Assembly: GCA_000715635.1 (NCBI GenBank)
Contig: KL569122.1
Span: 51,078-60,145 of the forward strand
From: Streptomyces violaceus
GTDB lineage: Bacteria; Actinomycetota; Actinomycetes; Streptomycetales; Streptomycetaceae
DNA: 9,068 bases
Direction: 5' to 3'
Below the pieces are notes generated by a model. The model was not told the DNA's origin. It saw only the letters and a program-made list of their open reading frames with translations, and did no database searches. This document shows, in pieces, positions 1-6,853 of the stretch. A program made the translations under genes and the position numbers. Numbering within the stretch: the stretch's first letter is position 1; every line of letters starts with the position of its first letter.

Positions 1-1005
1 CTCGTACACCGGGCACACGTTGAGACACGCCGAGCAGCGGATGCAGCGCAGCGCCTGCCGGCCGACCTCGTCGGCGAGGGTGTCGGTGCGGCCGTTGTCC
101 AGCAGCACCAGATGGAAGGTGCTCGGCCCGTCGGCCGTTCCGGAGTCCGTCGTGCCGGTCCACGTCGAGGTGTACGGGTTCATACGCTCGGCCGTGGAGG
201 AGCGGGGAAGGGTCTGCAGGAACACCTCCAGGTCCCGCCACGTGGGCACGATCTTCTCGATGCCGACGACCGAGATCAGCGTCTCGGGCAGGGTCAGGCA
301 CATCCGGCCGTTGCCCTCCGACTCCACGACCACCAGGGTGCCCGTCTCGGCGACCATGAAGTTGGCGCCGGAGACGCCGACCTTGGCACGCAGGAACTTC
401 TCCCGCAGATGGAGGCGGGCGGCCTCGGCGAGTTCGGCCGGTGTGTCCGTCAGGCCTTCGGGAGCGGGGCGGCCCCACTCGCTCATCTCACGGGCGAAGA
501 TGTCCCGGATCTCGCCGCGGTTGCGGTGGATGGCCGGGACCAGGATGTGCGAGGGCCGGTCCTTGCCCAACTGCACGATCAGCTCGGCGAGATCGGTCTC
601 GTAGGCGTGGATGCCCTCGGCCTCCAGCGCCTCGTTGAGCCCGATCTCCTGCGTGGCCATCGACTTGACCTTGACGACCTCCGACTCGCCGGTCATCTTC
701 ACGAGTTGGGTGACGATCTCGTTGGCCTCGTCCGCGTCGGCGGCCCAGTGGACGATGCCGCCCGCCGCCGTGACCGACTCCTCCAACTGCTCCAGATAGC
801 GGTCGAGATGCCGCAGCGTGTGGTCCTTGATCCGCTTGCCCGCCTCGCGCAGCTCGGCCCAGTCGGACACCTCCGTCACGGCCTTCGCCCGCTTGGCGCG
901 GATGGTGTGTGTGGCGTGCCGCAGATTGCCGCGCAGGGTCTCGTTGCCCACGGCCTCCCGCGCGGCCTCCGGAAACGCCGGCATGCCGACGAACGTCCCG
1001 CTCAT
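1..1005 (-). CDS. lutB: LutB-family iron-sulfur lactate utilisation protein (partial, 3' end outside window)
   Basis: Subunit of the LutABC complex, which oxidises L-lactate to pyruvate in the cytoplasm. 335 residues are visible, starting MSGTFVGMPAFPEAAREAVG; the reading frame is open to the left edge. Residues about 70-305 form the LUD (lactate utilisation) domain, with family-typical stretches such as PSHILVPAIHRNRGEIRDIF (151-170) and GANFMVAETGTLVVVESEG (213-231). A ferredoxin-type CxxCxxCxxxCP cluster then has cysteines at 321, 324, 327 and 331. The second cluster and C-terminal region of the family, which is usually about 470-500 residues long, lie off the left edge. The ATG overlaps the lutA stop by 4 bases (ATGA) and is preceded by a strong GGAGGAGGAA ribosome binding site at 1014-1023. 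The position after rhaB suggests its job here is to burn the lactate made from rhamnose. Family assignment is firm; the exact electron acceptor cannot be seen. Confidence 0.93.
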   Translation of the reverse strand, partial: MSGTFVGMPAFPEAAREAVGNETLRGNLRHATHTIRAKRAKAVTEVSDWAELREAGKRIKDHTLRHLDRYLEQLEESVTAAGGIVHWAADADEANEIVTQLVKMTGESEVVKVKSMATQEIGLNEALEAEGIHAYETDLAELIVQLGKDRPSHILVPAIHRNRGEIRDIFAREMSEWGRPAPEGLTDTPAELAEAARLHLREKFLRAKVGVSGANFMVAETGTLVVVESEGNGRMCLTLPETLISVVGIEKIVPTWRDLEVFLQTLPRSSTAERMNPYTSTWTGTTDSGTADGPSTFHLVLLDNGRTDTLADEVGRQALRCIRCSACLNVCPVYE

Positions 1006-1757
1006 ACGGCCGGTTCCTCCTCCGTGCTCGCCAGGATCTCCGCGATGTGCACCGGCCGCATGCCGGTCCGCAGCCGGGTCATCGTCCCGCCGATGTGCAT
1101 CAGACAGGAGTTGTCGGCCGCGCACAGCACCTCGGCGCCCGTCGACTCGGCGTTGCGAACCTTGTCGGTGCCCATCGCCGCCGAGACGTCGGCGTTCTTC
1201 AGGGCGAAGGTGCCGCCGAACCCACAGCACTCGTCCGCCCCCGGCAGCTCGGCCAGCTCCAGCCCCTTCACGGCCTCGAGCAGCCGCCGGGGCCGGTCGC
1301 CGAGCCCGAGTCCGCGCAGTCCGTGACAGGTCGGGTGGTACGTCACCTTGTGCGGGTAGTACGCCCCGACGTCCGTCACGCCCAGCACGTCCACCAGGAA
1401 CTCCGTGAGCTCGTACGTCTTCGGCACCACCGGCGCCAGCGTGGCCGCGAGGGTGTCCCCACGCCCCTCGGCCCGGGCCCGCTCGCCCATCCGCGGATAC
1501 AGCTCGCGCACCATCGCCCCGCACGACCCGGACGGCGTCACGATCGCCTTGTACTCACCGAAGACATCGGAGAAATGCCGGGCGAGCGGCTCGGCCTCGT
1601 GACGGTATCCGGTGTTGTAGTGCGCCTGTCCGCAGCAGGTCTGCGCCATCGGGAAGTCGACGTCGACGCCCAGTCTGGTCAGCAGTTTCACCACGGCGCG
1701 CCCGGTGTCCGGATACAGCGTGTCGTTGACGCAGGTCAGGAACAGGGCGACACGCAT
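1002..1757 (-). CDS. lutA: LutA-family (Fe-S)-binding oxidoreductase subunit
   Basis: 251-residue protein of the LutA/YkgE family, carrying the two cysteine-rich CCG domains of this Fe-S oxidoreductase group. The first domain has C9, C41-C42-G43 (TCCGQAHYNTGY) and C79. The second has C144, C177-C178-G179 (ECCGFGGTFALKN), C212 and C218 (SCLMHIGG). With LutB and LutC it converts L-lactate to pyruvate. Length is normal for the family (about 240-250). The ATG at 1757 has an AAGGAG ribosome binding site 5 bases upstream (1763-1768), and the protein begins MRVALFLTCVNDTLYP, the usual N-terminus. It is separated from rhaB by 105 bases and overlaps lutB by 4, so lutA and lutB are translationally coupled. 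The gap before it could hold its own promoter, but I see no convincing one. Its function in rhamnose use is inferred from context: the RhaW domain upstream should produce L-lactate. Confidence 0.93.
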   Translation of the reverse strand: MRVALFLTCVNDTLYPDTGRAVVKLLTRLGVDVDFPMAQTCCGQAHYNTGYRHEAEPLARHFSDVFGEYKAIVTPSGSCGAMVRELYPRMGERARAEGRGDTLAATLAPVVPKTYELTEFLVDVLGVTDVGAYYPHKVTYHPTCHGLRGLGLGDRPRRLLEAVKGLELAELPGADECCGFGGTFALKNADVSAAMGTDKVRNAESTGAEVLCAADNSCLMHIGGTMTRLRTGMRPVHIAEILASTEEEPAV

Positions 1758-1862
1758 CGCGGCTCCTTGTGGTTGATCATCGGATGAGTGCTGGGGGCAC
1801 CACCCACACGCGTTCAGCGTAGTGGGGGAGTAGTCCGGGGACAGGACGCGGGGGAGACCCCG

Positions 1863-3312
1863 TCAGTCCCCGGCGAGCCGGGCCTGCGCGGCGCGCCACC
1901 GCTCGGTCCCGCCGCGCGGCTCGTACCGCGTGAGCGGCTGCGTACGGACGAGCAGCCGCCGCATCCCCGCCAGGTCACCGACCAGACCGTGCGCCCGCGC
2001 CTGCACCAGCACGTTCCCCAGGGCGGCCGCCTCCGTCGGCCCGGCGACCACCGGCAGCCCGCAGGCGTCGGCGGTCAGCTGGCACAGCAACGCGTTGCGC
2101 GTGCCACCGCCCACCACGTGCACCACGTCGACCGGATGCCCGGCGAGCCGCTGCGCGTCCTGCACCGCCCTGCGGTGCGCGAGGGCGAGGGAGTCGAGGA
2201 TGCAGCGCGTCACCTCGGCCGGCGACTCCGGCACGGGCTGCCCCGAGGCCCGGCACGCCTCGGCGATCCGCTCGGGCATCCGCCCCGGCGCGAGAAACTC
2301 CGCGTCACCGGCATCGACGACCGACCGCAGCGCCGGCACCTTGGAGGCCTCCAGCAGCAGCGCGCCCAGCTCCGTCTCGCCCCAGGCCCGCACGCACTCC
2401 TGGAGCAGCCACAGCCCCATGATGTTGCGCAGATACCGGACCGTGCCGTCCAGCCCCAGCTCGTTGGTGAAGTTGGCCGCCCGGCTCTCCTCGGTCAGCA
2501 CCGGCTCGTCCAGCTCCAGACCGGCCAGGGACCAGGTGCCGGTGCAGATATACGCGAACCGTTCGCCCGACGCCGGTACGGCGGCGACCGCGGACGCGGT
2601 GTCGTGCGACCCGACAGGCCGTTACCGGCACGGGGCCGGTCAGCCCGGTCTCCTCCAGCACCTCCGGCCGCAGTACACCGGCCGGATCCCCGGGCTGCCG
2701 CAGCGGCGCGAACAGCCCGAGGTCGATGCCCAGCCGCTCCGCGACCCCGTACGCCCAGTCCCGCGTGCGCGGATCGATCAGCTGTGTCGTCGAGGCGTTG
2801 GTCAGCTCCGTGCCCTGCTCACCGGTCAGCCAGTACGTCAGCAGATCCGGCATCAGCAACAGGCGTCGGGCCTGCGCCAGTCGGTCCGTGGAACGGGCGG
2901 CGGTCAGCTGATACAGGGTGTTGAAGGGCGCGTACTGAAGACCCGTCGCCGCGTACAGCTCCTCGGCGGGCACGGTTGCCCACACCTTCTCCGCGACGCC
3001 CTCGGTACGGCTGTCGCGGTAGTGCACCGGGTTGCCGAGCAGCGTCCCGTCGGCATCCAGCAGGCCGTAGTCCACGGCCCAGCTGTCGATGCCGACGGAG
3101 TCGACCCGCCCGGCCGCCCCCAGTCCGTCCAGCACCCCGGCGTAGAGCCCGAGCACGTCCCAGCGCAGCCCCTCCGGCACGCGCACCGGCCGGTTCGGGA
3201 AGCGGTGGACCTCGTTCAGCTCCAGCGAGTCCGAGCCGACGCGGCCGACCATGACGCGCCCGCTGGACGCGCCGAGGTCGACCGCGGCATACGACTTCAC
3301 AGCCGCGTTCAT
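1863..3312 (-). pseudogene. rhaB: Rhamnulokinase RhaB, interrupted by a one-base frameshift
   Basis: FGGY-family kinase that phosphorylates L-rhamnulose at O1 with ATP. The reading frame is split. Codons 1-232 run from ATG 3312 to 2617 in one frame (ending GPVPVTA), and the rest runs from 2615 to the stop at 1863 in another (starting VGSHDTASAV). Removing the single + strand A at 2616 (T in the gene) restores a seamless 482-residue protein, close to the 489 of E. coli RhaB. Motifs are all present: DLGASSGR (12-19) for ATP phosphate, GIDSWAVDYGLLD (74-86), HYRDSRT, SHDTASAV with the catalytic Asp at restored position 237, GTWSLAG (258-264) and GGGTRN (401-406). The ATG overlaps the rhaEW stop (ATGA) without a clear ribosome binding site, so translation is probably coupled. 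As written, the first frame reads on to 2305 as junk and lacks the catalytic Asp. It may be a real mutation or a sequencing error. Confidence 0.9.
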
Positions 3313-5348
3313 CGCAGGAAGGCGGCCGCGACGCCGGCGTCGACCGGGATGTGCAGCCCGGTGGTGTGGGTCAGGTCCCCGCCGGTCAGCGCGAAGACGG
3401 CGTTGGCCACATGCTCGGGCAACACCTCGCGCTTGAGGATGGTCCGCTGCGCGTAGAACTCACCGAGCTTCTCCTCCTCGACCCCGTACACGGCGGCCCG
3501 CTTCGCCCCCCACCCCCCGGCGAAGATCCCGGACCCGCGCACGACCCCGTCCGGGTTGATCCCGTTGACCCGGACCCCGTGCTCGCCCAGCTCGGCGGCG
3601 AGCAGCCGCACCTGGTGGGCCTGGTCGGCCTTGGTGGCCGAGTAGGCGATGTTGTTGGGCCCGGCGAACACGGCGTTCTTCGACGCGATGTAGACGATGT
3701 CGCCCCCGAGCCCCTGCGCGATCATCACCCGCGCCGCTTCCCGTGACACCAGGAAGGACCCGCGCGCCATGATGTCGTGCTGCAGGTCCCAGTCCTTGGC
3801 GGAGGTCTCCAGCAGCGGCTTGGAGATCGAGATGCCGGCGTTGTTGACGACGAGATCGACTCCGCCGAAGGCCAGCACGGCCGCCCGGAACGCCTCGGCG
3901 ATCTGCTCCTCGGACGTGACGTCCACCGTCACGGCGACTGCCTTGTCCGCGCCGCCCAGCTCTTCGGCGACGGCCTGGGCGTTCTCGCCGTTGAGGTCCG
4001 CGACGACCACACACGCGCCCTCGGCCACGAGCCGCTGCGCGATGGCCTTCCCGATCCCACTGCCCGCACCGGTGACGAGTGCGACCCGCGTGGCCAGTGC
4101 CTTGGGCTTCGGCATCCGCTGGAGCTTGGCCTCCTCCAGCGCCCAGTACTCGATCCGGAACTTCTCCGACTCCTCGATCGGCGCGTACGTCGAGACGGCC
4201 TCCGCCCCGCGCATCACATTGATGGCGTTGACGTAGAACTCCCCGGCCACCCGGGCGGTCTGCTTGTCCTTGCCGAAGCTGAACATGCCCACGCCAGGGA
4301 CCAGCACGATCGCCGGGTCGGCGCCGCGCATGGCGGGGGAGTCGGGCAGGGCGTGCCGCTGGTAGTAGGCGGCGTACTCCTCGCGGTACTCGGCGTGCAG
4401 CTCCTTGAGCCGGGCGATGGCCTCGTCGAGCGGAGCGGCCGGCGGCAGGTCGAGGACGAGGGGCCGGACCTTGGTCCGAAGGAAGTGGTCCGGGCAGGAG
4501 GTGCCCAGCGCGGCCAGCCGCGGATGCTCGGCGCTCGCGAGGAAGTCGAGAACGACCTCGGAGTCGTTGAAGTGCCCGACCTGAGGCCGGTCCTGGGAAG
4601 CGAGGGCGCGGACGTACGGCGCCAGCGCGGCGGCCCGCGCCCGGCGCTCACCGGCACTCAGCGCGACATACCCCTCGATCACCGGCCCGAAGGGCTCGGC
4701 CTCCCCCCGCTCGGCGAGGAACGTCTCGGCGGTCCGGATGATGTGCAGCGAATTCCGCTCGCACTCCTCGGAGGTGTCACCCCAGGCGGTGATCCCGTGC
4801 CCGCCGAGAACACACCCGATGGCCTGCGGATTGGCCTCCTTCACGGCGGCGATGTCCAGCCCCAGCTGGAACCCGGGCCGCCGCCAGGGCACCCACACCA
4901 CACTGTCCCCGAAACACTCGGCGGTCAGCTTCTCCCCGTCGGCGGCACAGGCGAGCGCGATCCCGGAATCGGGATGCAGATGATCGACATGAGCGGCCTC
5001 GACCAGCCCGTGCATGGCGGTGTCGATGGAGGGAGCCGCCCCGCCCTTCCCGTGCAGGCAGTAGTCGAACGCGGCGACCATCTCGTCCTCGCGCTCCACT
5101 CCCGGATACACATCGACGAGCGCCCGCATCCGATCCAGCCGCAACACGGCCAGCCCGCCCTCGGTCAAGGTCCCGAGATCCCCTCCGGACCCCTTGACCC
5201 ACATCAGCTCCACATCACCCCCGGTGACGGGATCGACCTCGGTGCCCTTGGCGGAGGCATTGCCCCCGGCGTAGTTGGTGTTGCGGGGATCGGACCCGAG
5301 CCGGTGCGACCGAGCCAGCAGAGCGGCAGCTTCGGGATGGGTTGCCAT
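3309..5348 (-). CDS. rhaEW: Bifunctional rhamnulose-1-phosphate aldolase / short-chain dehydrogenase (lactaldehyde dehydrogenase)
   Basis: 679-residue two-domain enzyme. Residues about 1-400 are a class II aldolase (aldolase/adducin fold) that splits L-rhamnulose 1-phosphate into dihydroxyacetone phosphate and L-lactaldehyde. The likely Zn ligands are H123 and H125 (DHLHPDSG) and H184 (GGHGI). Residues about 418-679 are a classical SDR with TGAGSGIG (426-433), NNAG (502-505), catalytic S556 and Y569-x3-K573. Asp451 at the end of beta strand 2 (VVVADLNG) favours NAD+. In this family the SDR half oxidises L-lactaldehyde to L-lactate, which fits the lutAB genes downstream. Length matches the fused family (about 680-700), so the fusion is normal. 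The ATG at 5348 has GAAAGGA at 5359-5365 as ribosome binding site. The stop overlaps the rhaB start by 4 bases. It lies 138 bases after rhaI, with a repeat element in between. Confidence 0.95.
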   Translation of the reverse strand: MATHPEAAALLARSHRLGSDPRNTNYAGGNASAKGTEVDPVTGGDVELMWVKGSGGDLGTLTEGGLAVLRLDRMRALVDVYPGVEREDEMVAAFDYCLHGKGGAAPSIDTAMHGLVEAAHVDHLHPDSGIALACAADGEKLTAECFGDSVVWVPWRRPGFQLGLDIAAVKEANPQAIGCVLGGHGITAWGDTSEECERNSLHIIRTAETFLAERGEAEPFGPVIEGYVALSAGERRARAAALAPYVRALASQDRPQVGHFNDSEVVLDFLASAEHPRLAALGTSCPDHFLRTKVRPLVLDLPPAAPLDEAIARLKELHAEYREEYAAYYQRHALPDSPAMRGADPAIVLVPGVGMFSFGKDKQTARVAGEFYVNAINVMRGAEAVSTYAPIEESEKFRIEYWALEEAKLQRMPKPKALATRVALVTGAGSGIGKAIAQRLVAEGACVVVADLNGENAQAVAEELGGADKAVAVTVDVTSEEQIAEAFRAAVLAFGGVDLVVNNAGISISKPLLETSAKDWDLQHDIMARGSFLVSREAARVMIAQGLGGDIVYIASKNAVFAGPNNIAYSATKADQAHQVRLLAAELGEHGVRVNGINPDGVVRGSGIFAGGWGAKRAAVYGVEEEKLGEFYAQRTILKREVLPEHVANAVFALTGGDLTHTTGLHIPVDAGVAAAFLR

Positions 5349-5385
5349 GGATACGTTTTCCTTTCAAGGGACGGAGGGGGATTTA

Positions 5386-5462
5386 CCTAGGGGCGCGGGG
5401 CTGTGTTGCATTTGCGGCTACCGCCGCGTGGGCGCGACCGACCACAAACGGCCCGCAGCCCG
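5386..5462. repeat. Streptomyces-type dispersed intergenic repeat with hairpins, between rhaI and rhaEW
   Basis: Noncoding GC-rich block starting CCTAGGGGCGCGGGGCTG and ending GGCCCGCAGCCCG. It contains a perfect short hairpin GCGGC-TACC-GCCGC (5414-5427), closed at the outside by GGGCTG (5398-5403) against CAGCCC (5456-5461). Phrases such as GGGGCGCGGGGCTG, GCCGCGTGGGCGCGACC and CCCGCAGCC resemble, from memory, an abundant small repeat found between genes in many Streptomyces genomes. I could not compare it with the rest of this genome. It may weaken transcription into rhaEW or stabilise the rhaI end of the transcript. Confidence 0.5.
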
Positions 5463-5486
5463 AAACAAACAGAACCCGGCAGACGC

Positions 5487-6647
5487 TCACGCCCCCCAAC
5501 CGGCTTGCTCCCCACCAACCCGCTCGGCAACGATCTTCTCGCCCCACCCCGAACGCCGGTACGCCGAAACAGGCTCGGGGTCCAACCCCAGTTCCTCCCG
5601 CACCTCCCGAAGCAACGGCCGCACATCCGTGTTGTACGCATCCATCACCACGGCATTGGCCTCAAGAACATCCCCAGACGCCTGCGCCGCACTCAGCGCA
5701 TCCCCATCGACAAGCAACGCCTTCGCCGTAGCCTCCTGCACATTCATCACCGACCGAATGATCGCCGGAATCTTCGCCTCGATGTTGTGACACTGATCGA
5801 GCATGAACGCGACGTCAGGCGTGAACCCCCCACCCCGAATCACCTCGTACATGATCCGGAACAGCTGGAACGGATCCGCGGCCCCCACCATCAGGTCGTC
5901 GTCCGCGTAGAACCGCGAGTTGAAGTCGAACGCGCCGAGCTTCCCCTCACGCAACAGCGTCGCCACGATGAACTCGATGTTGGTCCCCGGCGCGTGATGC
6001 CCTGTGTCGACCACGACCTGCGCCTTCGGGCCCAGCTTCAGACAGTGGGCATACGCCGTCCCCCAGTCCGGAACATCCGTCGTGTAGAACGCCGGCTCGA
6101 AGAACTTGTACTCCAGCAGCATCCGCTGCCCCTCGCCCAGCCGCTGGTAGACCTCCGCGAGGCCCTCGGCCAGCCGGTCCTGCCGCTCCCGGATGTCGTC
6201 CTGCCCGGGATAGTTCGTCCCGTCGGCGAACCACAGCTTCAGATCCGTCGACCCCGTCGCATCCATGATGTCGACGCACTCCAGCAGATGATCCACGGCC
6301 TTCCGCCGCACCGCCGCGTCCGGATGGCAGATGCTCCCGAGCTTGTAGTCGTCGTCCTGGAAGGTGTTGGAGTTGATCGCGCCGAGCCGGACACCACGCT
6401 GCTCCGCGTGTTTCGCCAGCGCCGCGTAGTCGTCGACCTTGTCCCAGGGAATGTGCAGGGCCACGGTCGGGGCGACCCCCGTGAACTCGTGCACCTTCGC
6501 CGCGTCGTCCAGCTTCTCGTACGGATTGCGCGGCACACCCGCCTGCGCGAACACCTTGAACCGGGTGCCCGAGTTCCCGTACGCCCACGACGGCGTCTCG
6601 ACGGCCTGGGTCTTGAGAGCGGTCTTCGCCGCGGCGAGCTCGGTCAC
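5487..6647 (-). CDS. rhaI: L-rhamnose isomerase, RhaI type
   Basis: Metal-dependent xylose-isomerase-like TIM barrel that converts L-rhamnose to L-rhamnulose, the first step of the pathway. 386 residues from the GTG at 6647, in line with actinomycete RhaI proteins. I chose this GTG because AGGAGC (6654-6659) sits 7 bases ahead of it. The upstream in-frame ATG at 6683 has no ribosome binding site, lies inside the operator and adds an unrelated stretch (MVATTRCHRSPD). Active-site residues by spacing to E. coli RhaA and Pseudomonas stutzeri L-RhI: E179, D214 and H217 (DTGHHAPGTNIE), D249 and D251 (YADDDLM), D284 (FMLDQCHN). The residue where both reference enzymes have a metal-binding His is D241 here (AFDFNSRFY). 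First gene of the minus-strand operon, with its own promoter and operator directly upstream. Confidence 0.94.
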   Translation of the reverse strand: MTELAAAKTALKTQAVETPSWAYGNSGTRFKVFAQAGVPRNPYEKLDDAAKVHEFTGVAPTVALHIPWDKVDDYAALAKHAEQRGVRLGAINSNTFQDDDYKLGSICHPDAAVRRKAVDHLLECVDIMDATGSTDLKLWFADGTNYPGQDDIRERQDRLAEGLAEVYQRLGEGQRMLLEYKFFEPAFYTTDVPDWGTAYAHCLKLGPKAQVVVDTGHHAPGTNIEFIVATLLREGKLGAFDFNSRFYADDDLMVGAADPFQLFRIMYEVIRGGGFTPDVAFMLDQCHNIEAKIPAIIRSVMNVQEATAKALLVDGDALSAAQASGDVLEANAVVMDAYNTDVRPLLREVREELGLDPEPVSAYRRSGWGEKIVAERVGGEQAGWGA

Positions 6648-6653
6648 GTCAGG

Positions 6654-6659
6654 GCTCCT
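6654..6659 (-). promoter_or_regulatory. rhaI ribosome binding site that fixes the GTG start
   Basis: Reads AGGAGC on the minus strand, 6-7 bases before the GTG at 6645-6647. No comparable site precedes the in-frame ATG 12 codons further upstream, so this site decides the start. Confidence 0.8.
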
Positions 6660-6682
6660 GTGGCATCGGGTCGTAGCGACCA

Positions 6683-6700
6683 CTGAATGAAACGATTCAG
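6683..6700. promoter_or_regulatory. LacI-like operator O1 at the rhaI transcription start
   Basis: The sequence CTGAATGAAACGATTCAG contains two overlapping dyads. One is a perfect 6-bp repeat (CTGAAT / ATTCAG). The other is a 12-base LacI-type palindrome, TGAAACGATTCA (6688-6699), with a central CG and 10 of 12 positions symmetric. It covers about +1 to +18 of the predicted rhaI transcript, where a repressor would block initiation. A sister site lies before rhaT (6854-6865) and is identical at 10 of 12 bases. A LacI-family rhamnose regulator is the likely partner by inference; no regulator gene is in the window. Confidence 0.7.
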
Positions 6701-6706
6701 GACGCG

Positions 6707-6735
6707 AAGCTATGGGCCCCCCGAAGGGGTGTCAA
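6707..6735 (-). promoter_or_regulatory. Predicted rhaI-rhaEW-rhaB-lutAB promoter
   Basis: On the minus strand a consensus -35 TTGACA (6730-6735) and a -10 TAGCTT (6707-6712, fitting the TAnnnT pattern of streptomycete housekeeping promoters) are separated by exactly 17 bases. The start would be near 6700, giving a leader of about 53 bases before the GTG. The spacer carries CCCCTTCGGGG, itself a small inverted repeat. No start-site data are available, so this rests on the boxes alone. Confidence 0.7.
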
Positions 6736-6740
6736 CCCCT
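6725..6740. repeat. Perfect inverted repeat around the rhaI -35 box
   Basis: AGGGGTGTCAACCCCT is a perfect 6-bp inverted repeat with a GTCA spacer, and the TTGACA -35 box spans its centre. It could be a protein site that controls RNA polymerase access, or chance in a GC-rich region. Confidence 0.4.
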
Positions 6741-6784
6741 CCGACTCACACGGTTTCCCGTGACCAGCGCGTGACCTTCTATCC

Positions 6785-6799
6785 TCGAAATATTTTCGA
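6785..6799. promoter_or_regulatory. AT-rich palindrome in the divergent region
   Basis: TCGAAATATTTTCGA is a perfect 6-bp inverted repeat with a 3-base spacer in an unusually AT-rich patch. It ends about 10 bases upstream of the rhaT -35 box (around -47 to -61). This placement suits an activator, or a second repressor site reached by looping. The CGAAA-n-TTTCG shape resembles elements described before xylan-utilisation genes of Streptomyces that LacI-type regulators bind. The identity of its binder is unknown. Confidence 0.45.
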
Positions 6800-6809
6800 C
6801 CGGTACCCA

Positions 6810-6839
6810 TTGACGTGACATGCGCGGCCCGCCTAACGT
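6810..6839 (+). promoter_or_regulatory. Predicted promoter of the sugar ABC transporter operon
   Basis: -35 TTGACG (6810-6815) and -10 TAACGT (6834-6839) are separated by 18 bases, a good match to streptomycete housekeeping promoters. The predicted start is near 6846, leaving a leader of about 63 bases. Operator O2 and a hairpin fall inside this leader. Confidence 0.65.
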
Positions 6840-6853
6840 CCCGGCAACCCAGT

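Noticed and set aside
112..1326. Long plus-strand open frame opposite lutA/lutB
   Set aside because: Arg/Gly/Pro/Val-rich shadow of the strongly supported lut genes on the other strand; no ribosome binding site or domain.
1805..1816. CACACGCGTTCA before lutA as a third LacI-like operator
   Set aside because: Only one half-site (CGTTCA) fits; the other arm does not match, so symmetry is no better than chance.
1845..1864. Hairpin GGGG-AGA-CCCC with GAC/GTC flanks at the rhaB stop, as a terminator
   Set aside because: The stem is interrupted by a 3-base bulge, there is no U-tract, and lutA follows in the same direction. Too weak to call.
2611..2622. Programmed ribosomal frameshifting in rhaB
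   Set aside because: The junction GCC-T-GTC has no slippery heptamer, rare codon or stop codon in the shift position, and RhaB is not known to use recoding.
1788..3456. Plus-strand open frames opposite rhaB (378 and 508 residues)
   Set aside because: Low-complexity translation typical of antisense frames in high-GC DNA, while the minus strand matches rhamnulokinase end to end.
5359..5366. TGAAAGGA before rhaEW as an operator
   Set aside because: It is a half-site only and is better explained as the rhaEW ribosome binding site.
3777..5390. 537-residue plus-strand open frame opposite rhaEW
   Set aside because: No recognisable domain, and the opposite strand is a full-length known enzyme. It is a codon-bias shadow.
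5403..6686. 427-residue plus-strand open frame opposite rhaI
   Set aside because: It begins in the intergenic repeat and mirrors rhaI; His/Arg-rich composition with no family match.
6712..6774. Possible 20-codon leader peptide on the plus strand starting at the ATG at 6712
   Set aside because: It has no ribosome binding site and lies upstream of the predicted rhaT promoter, so it would not be transcribed from it.
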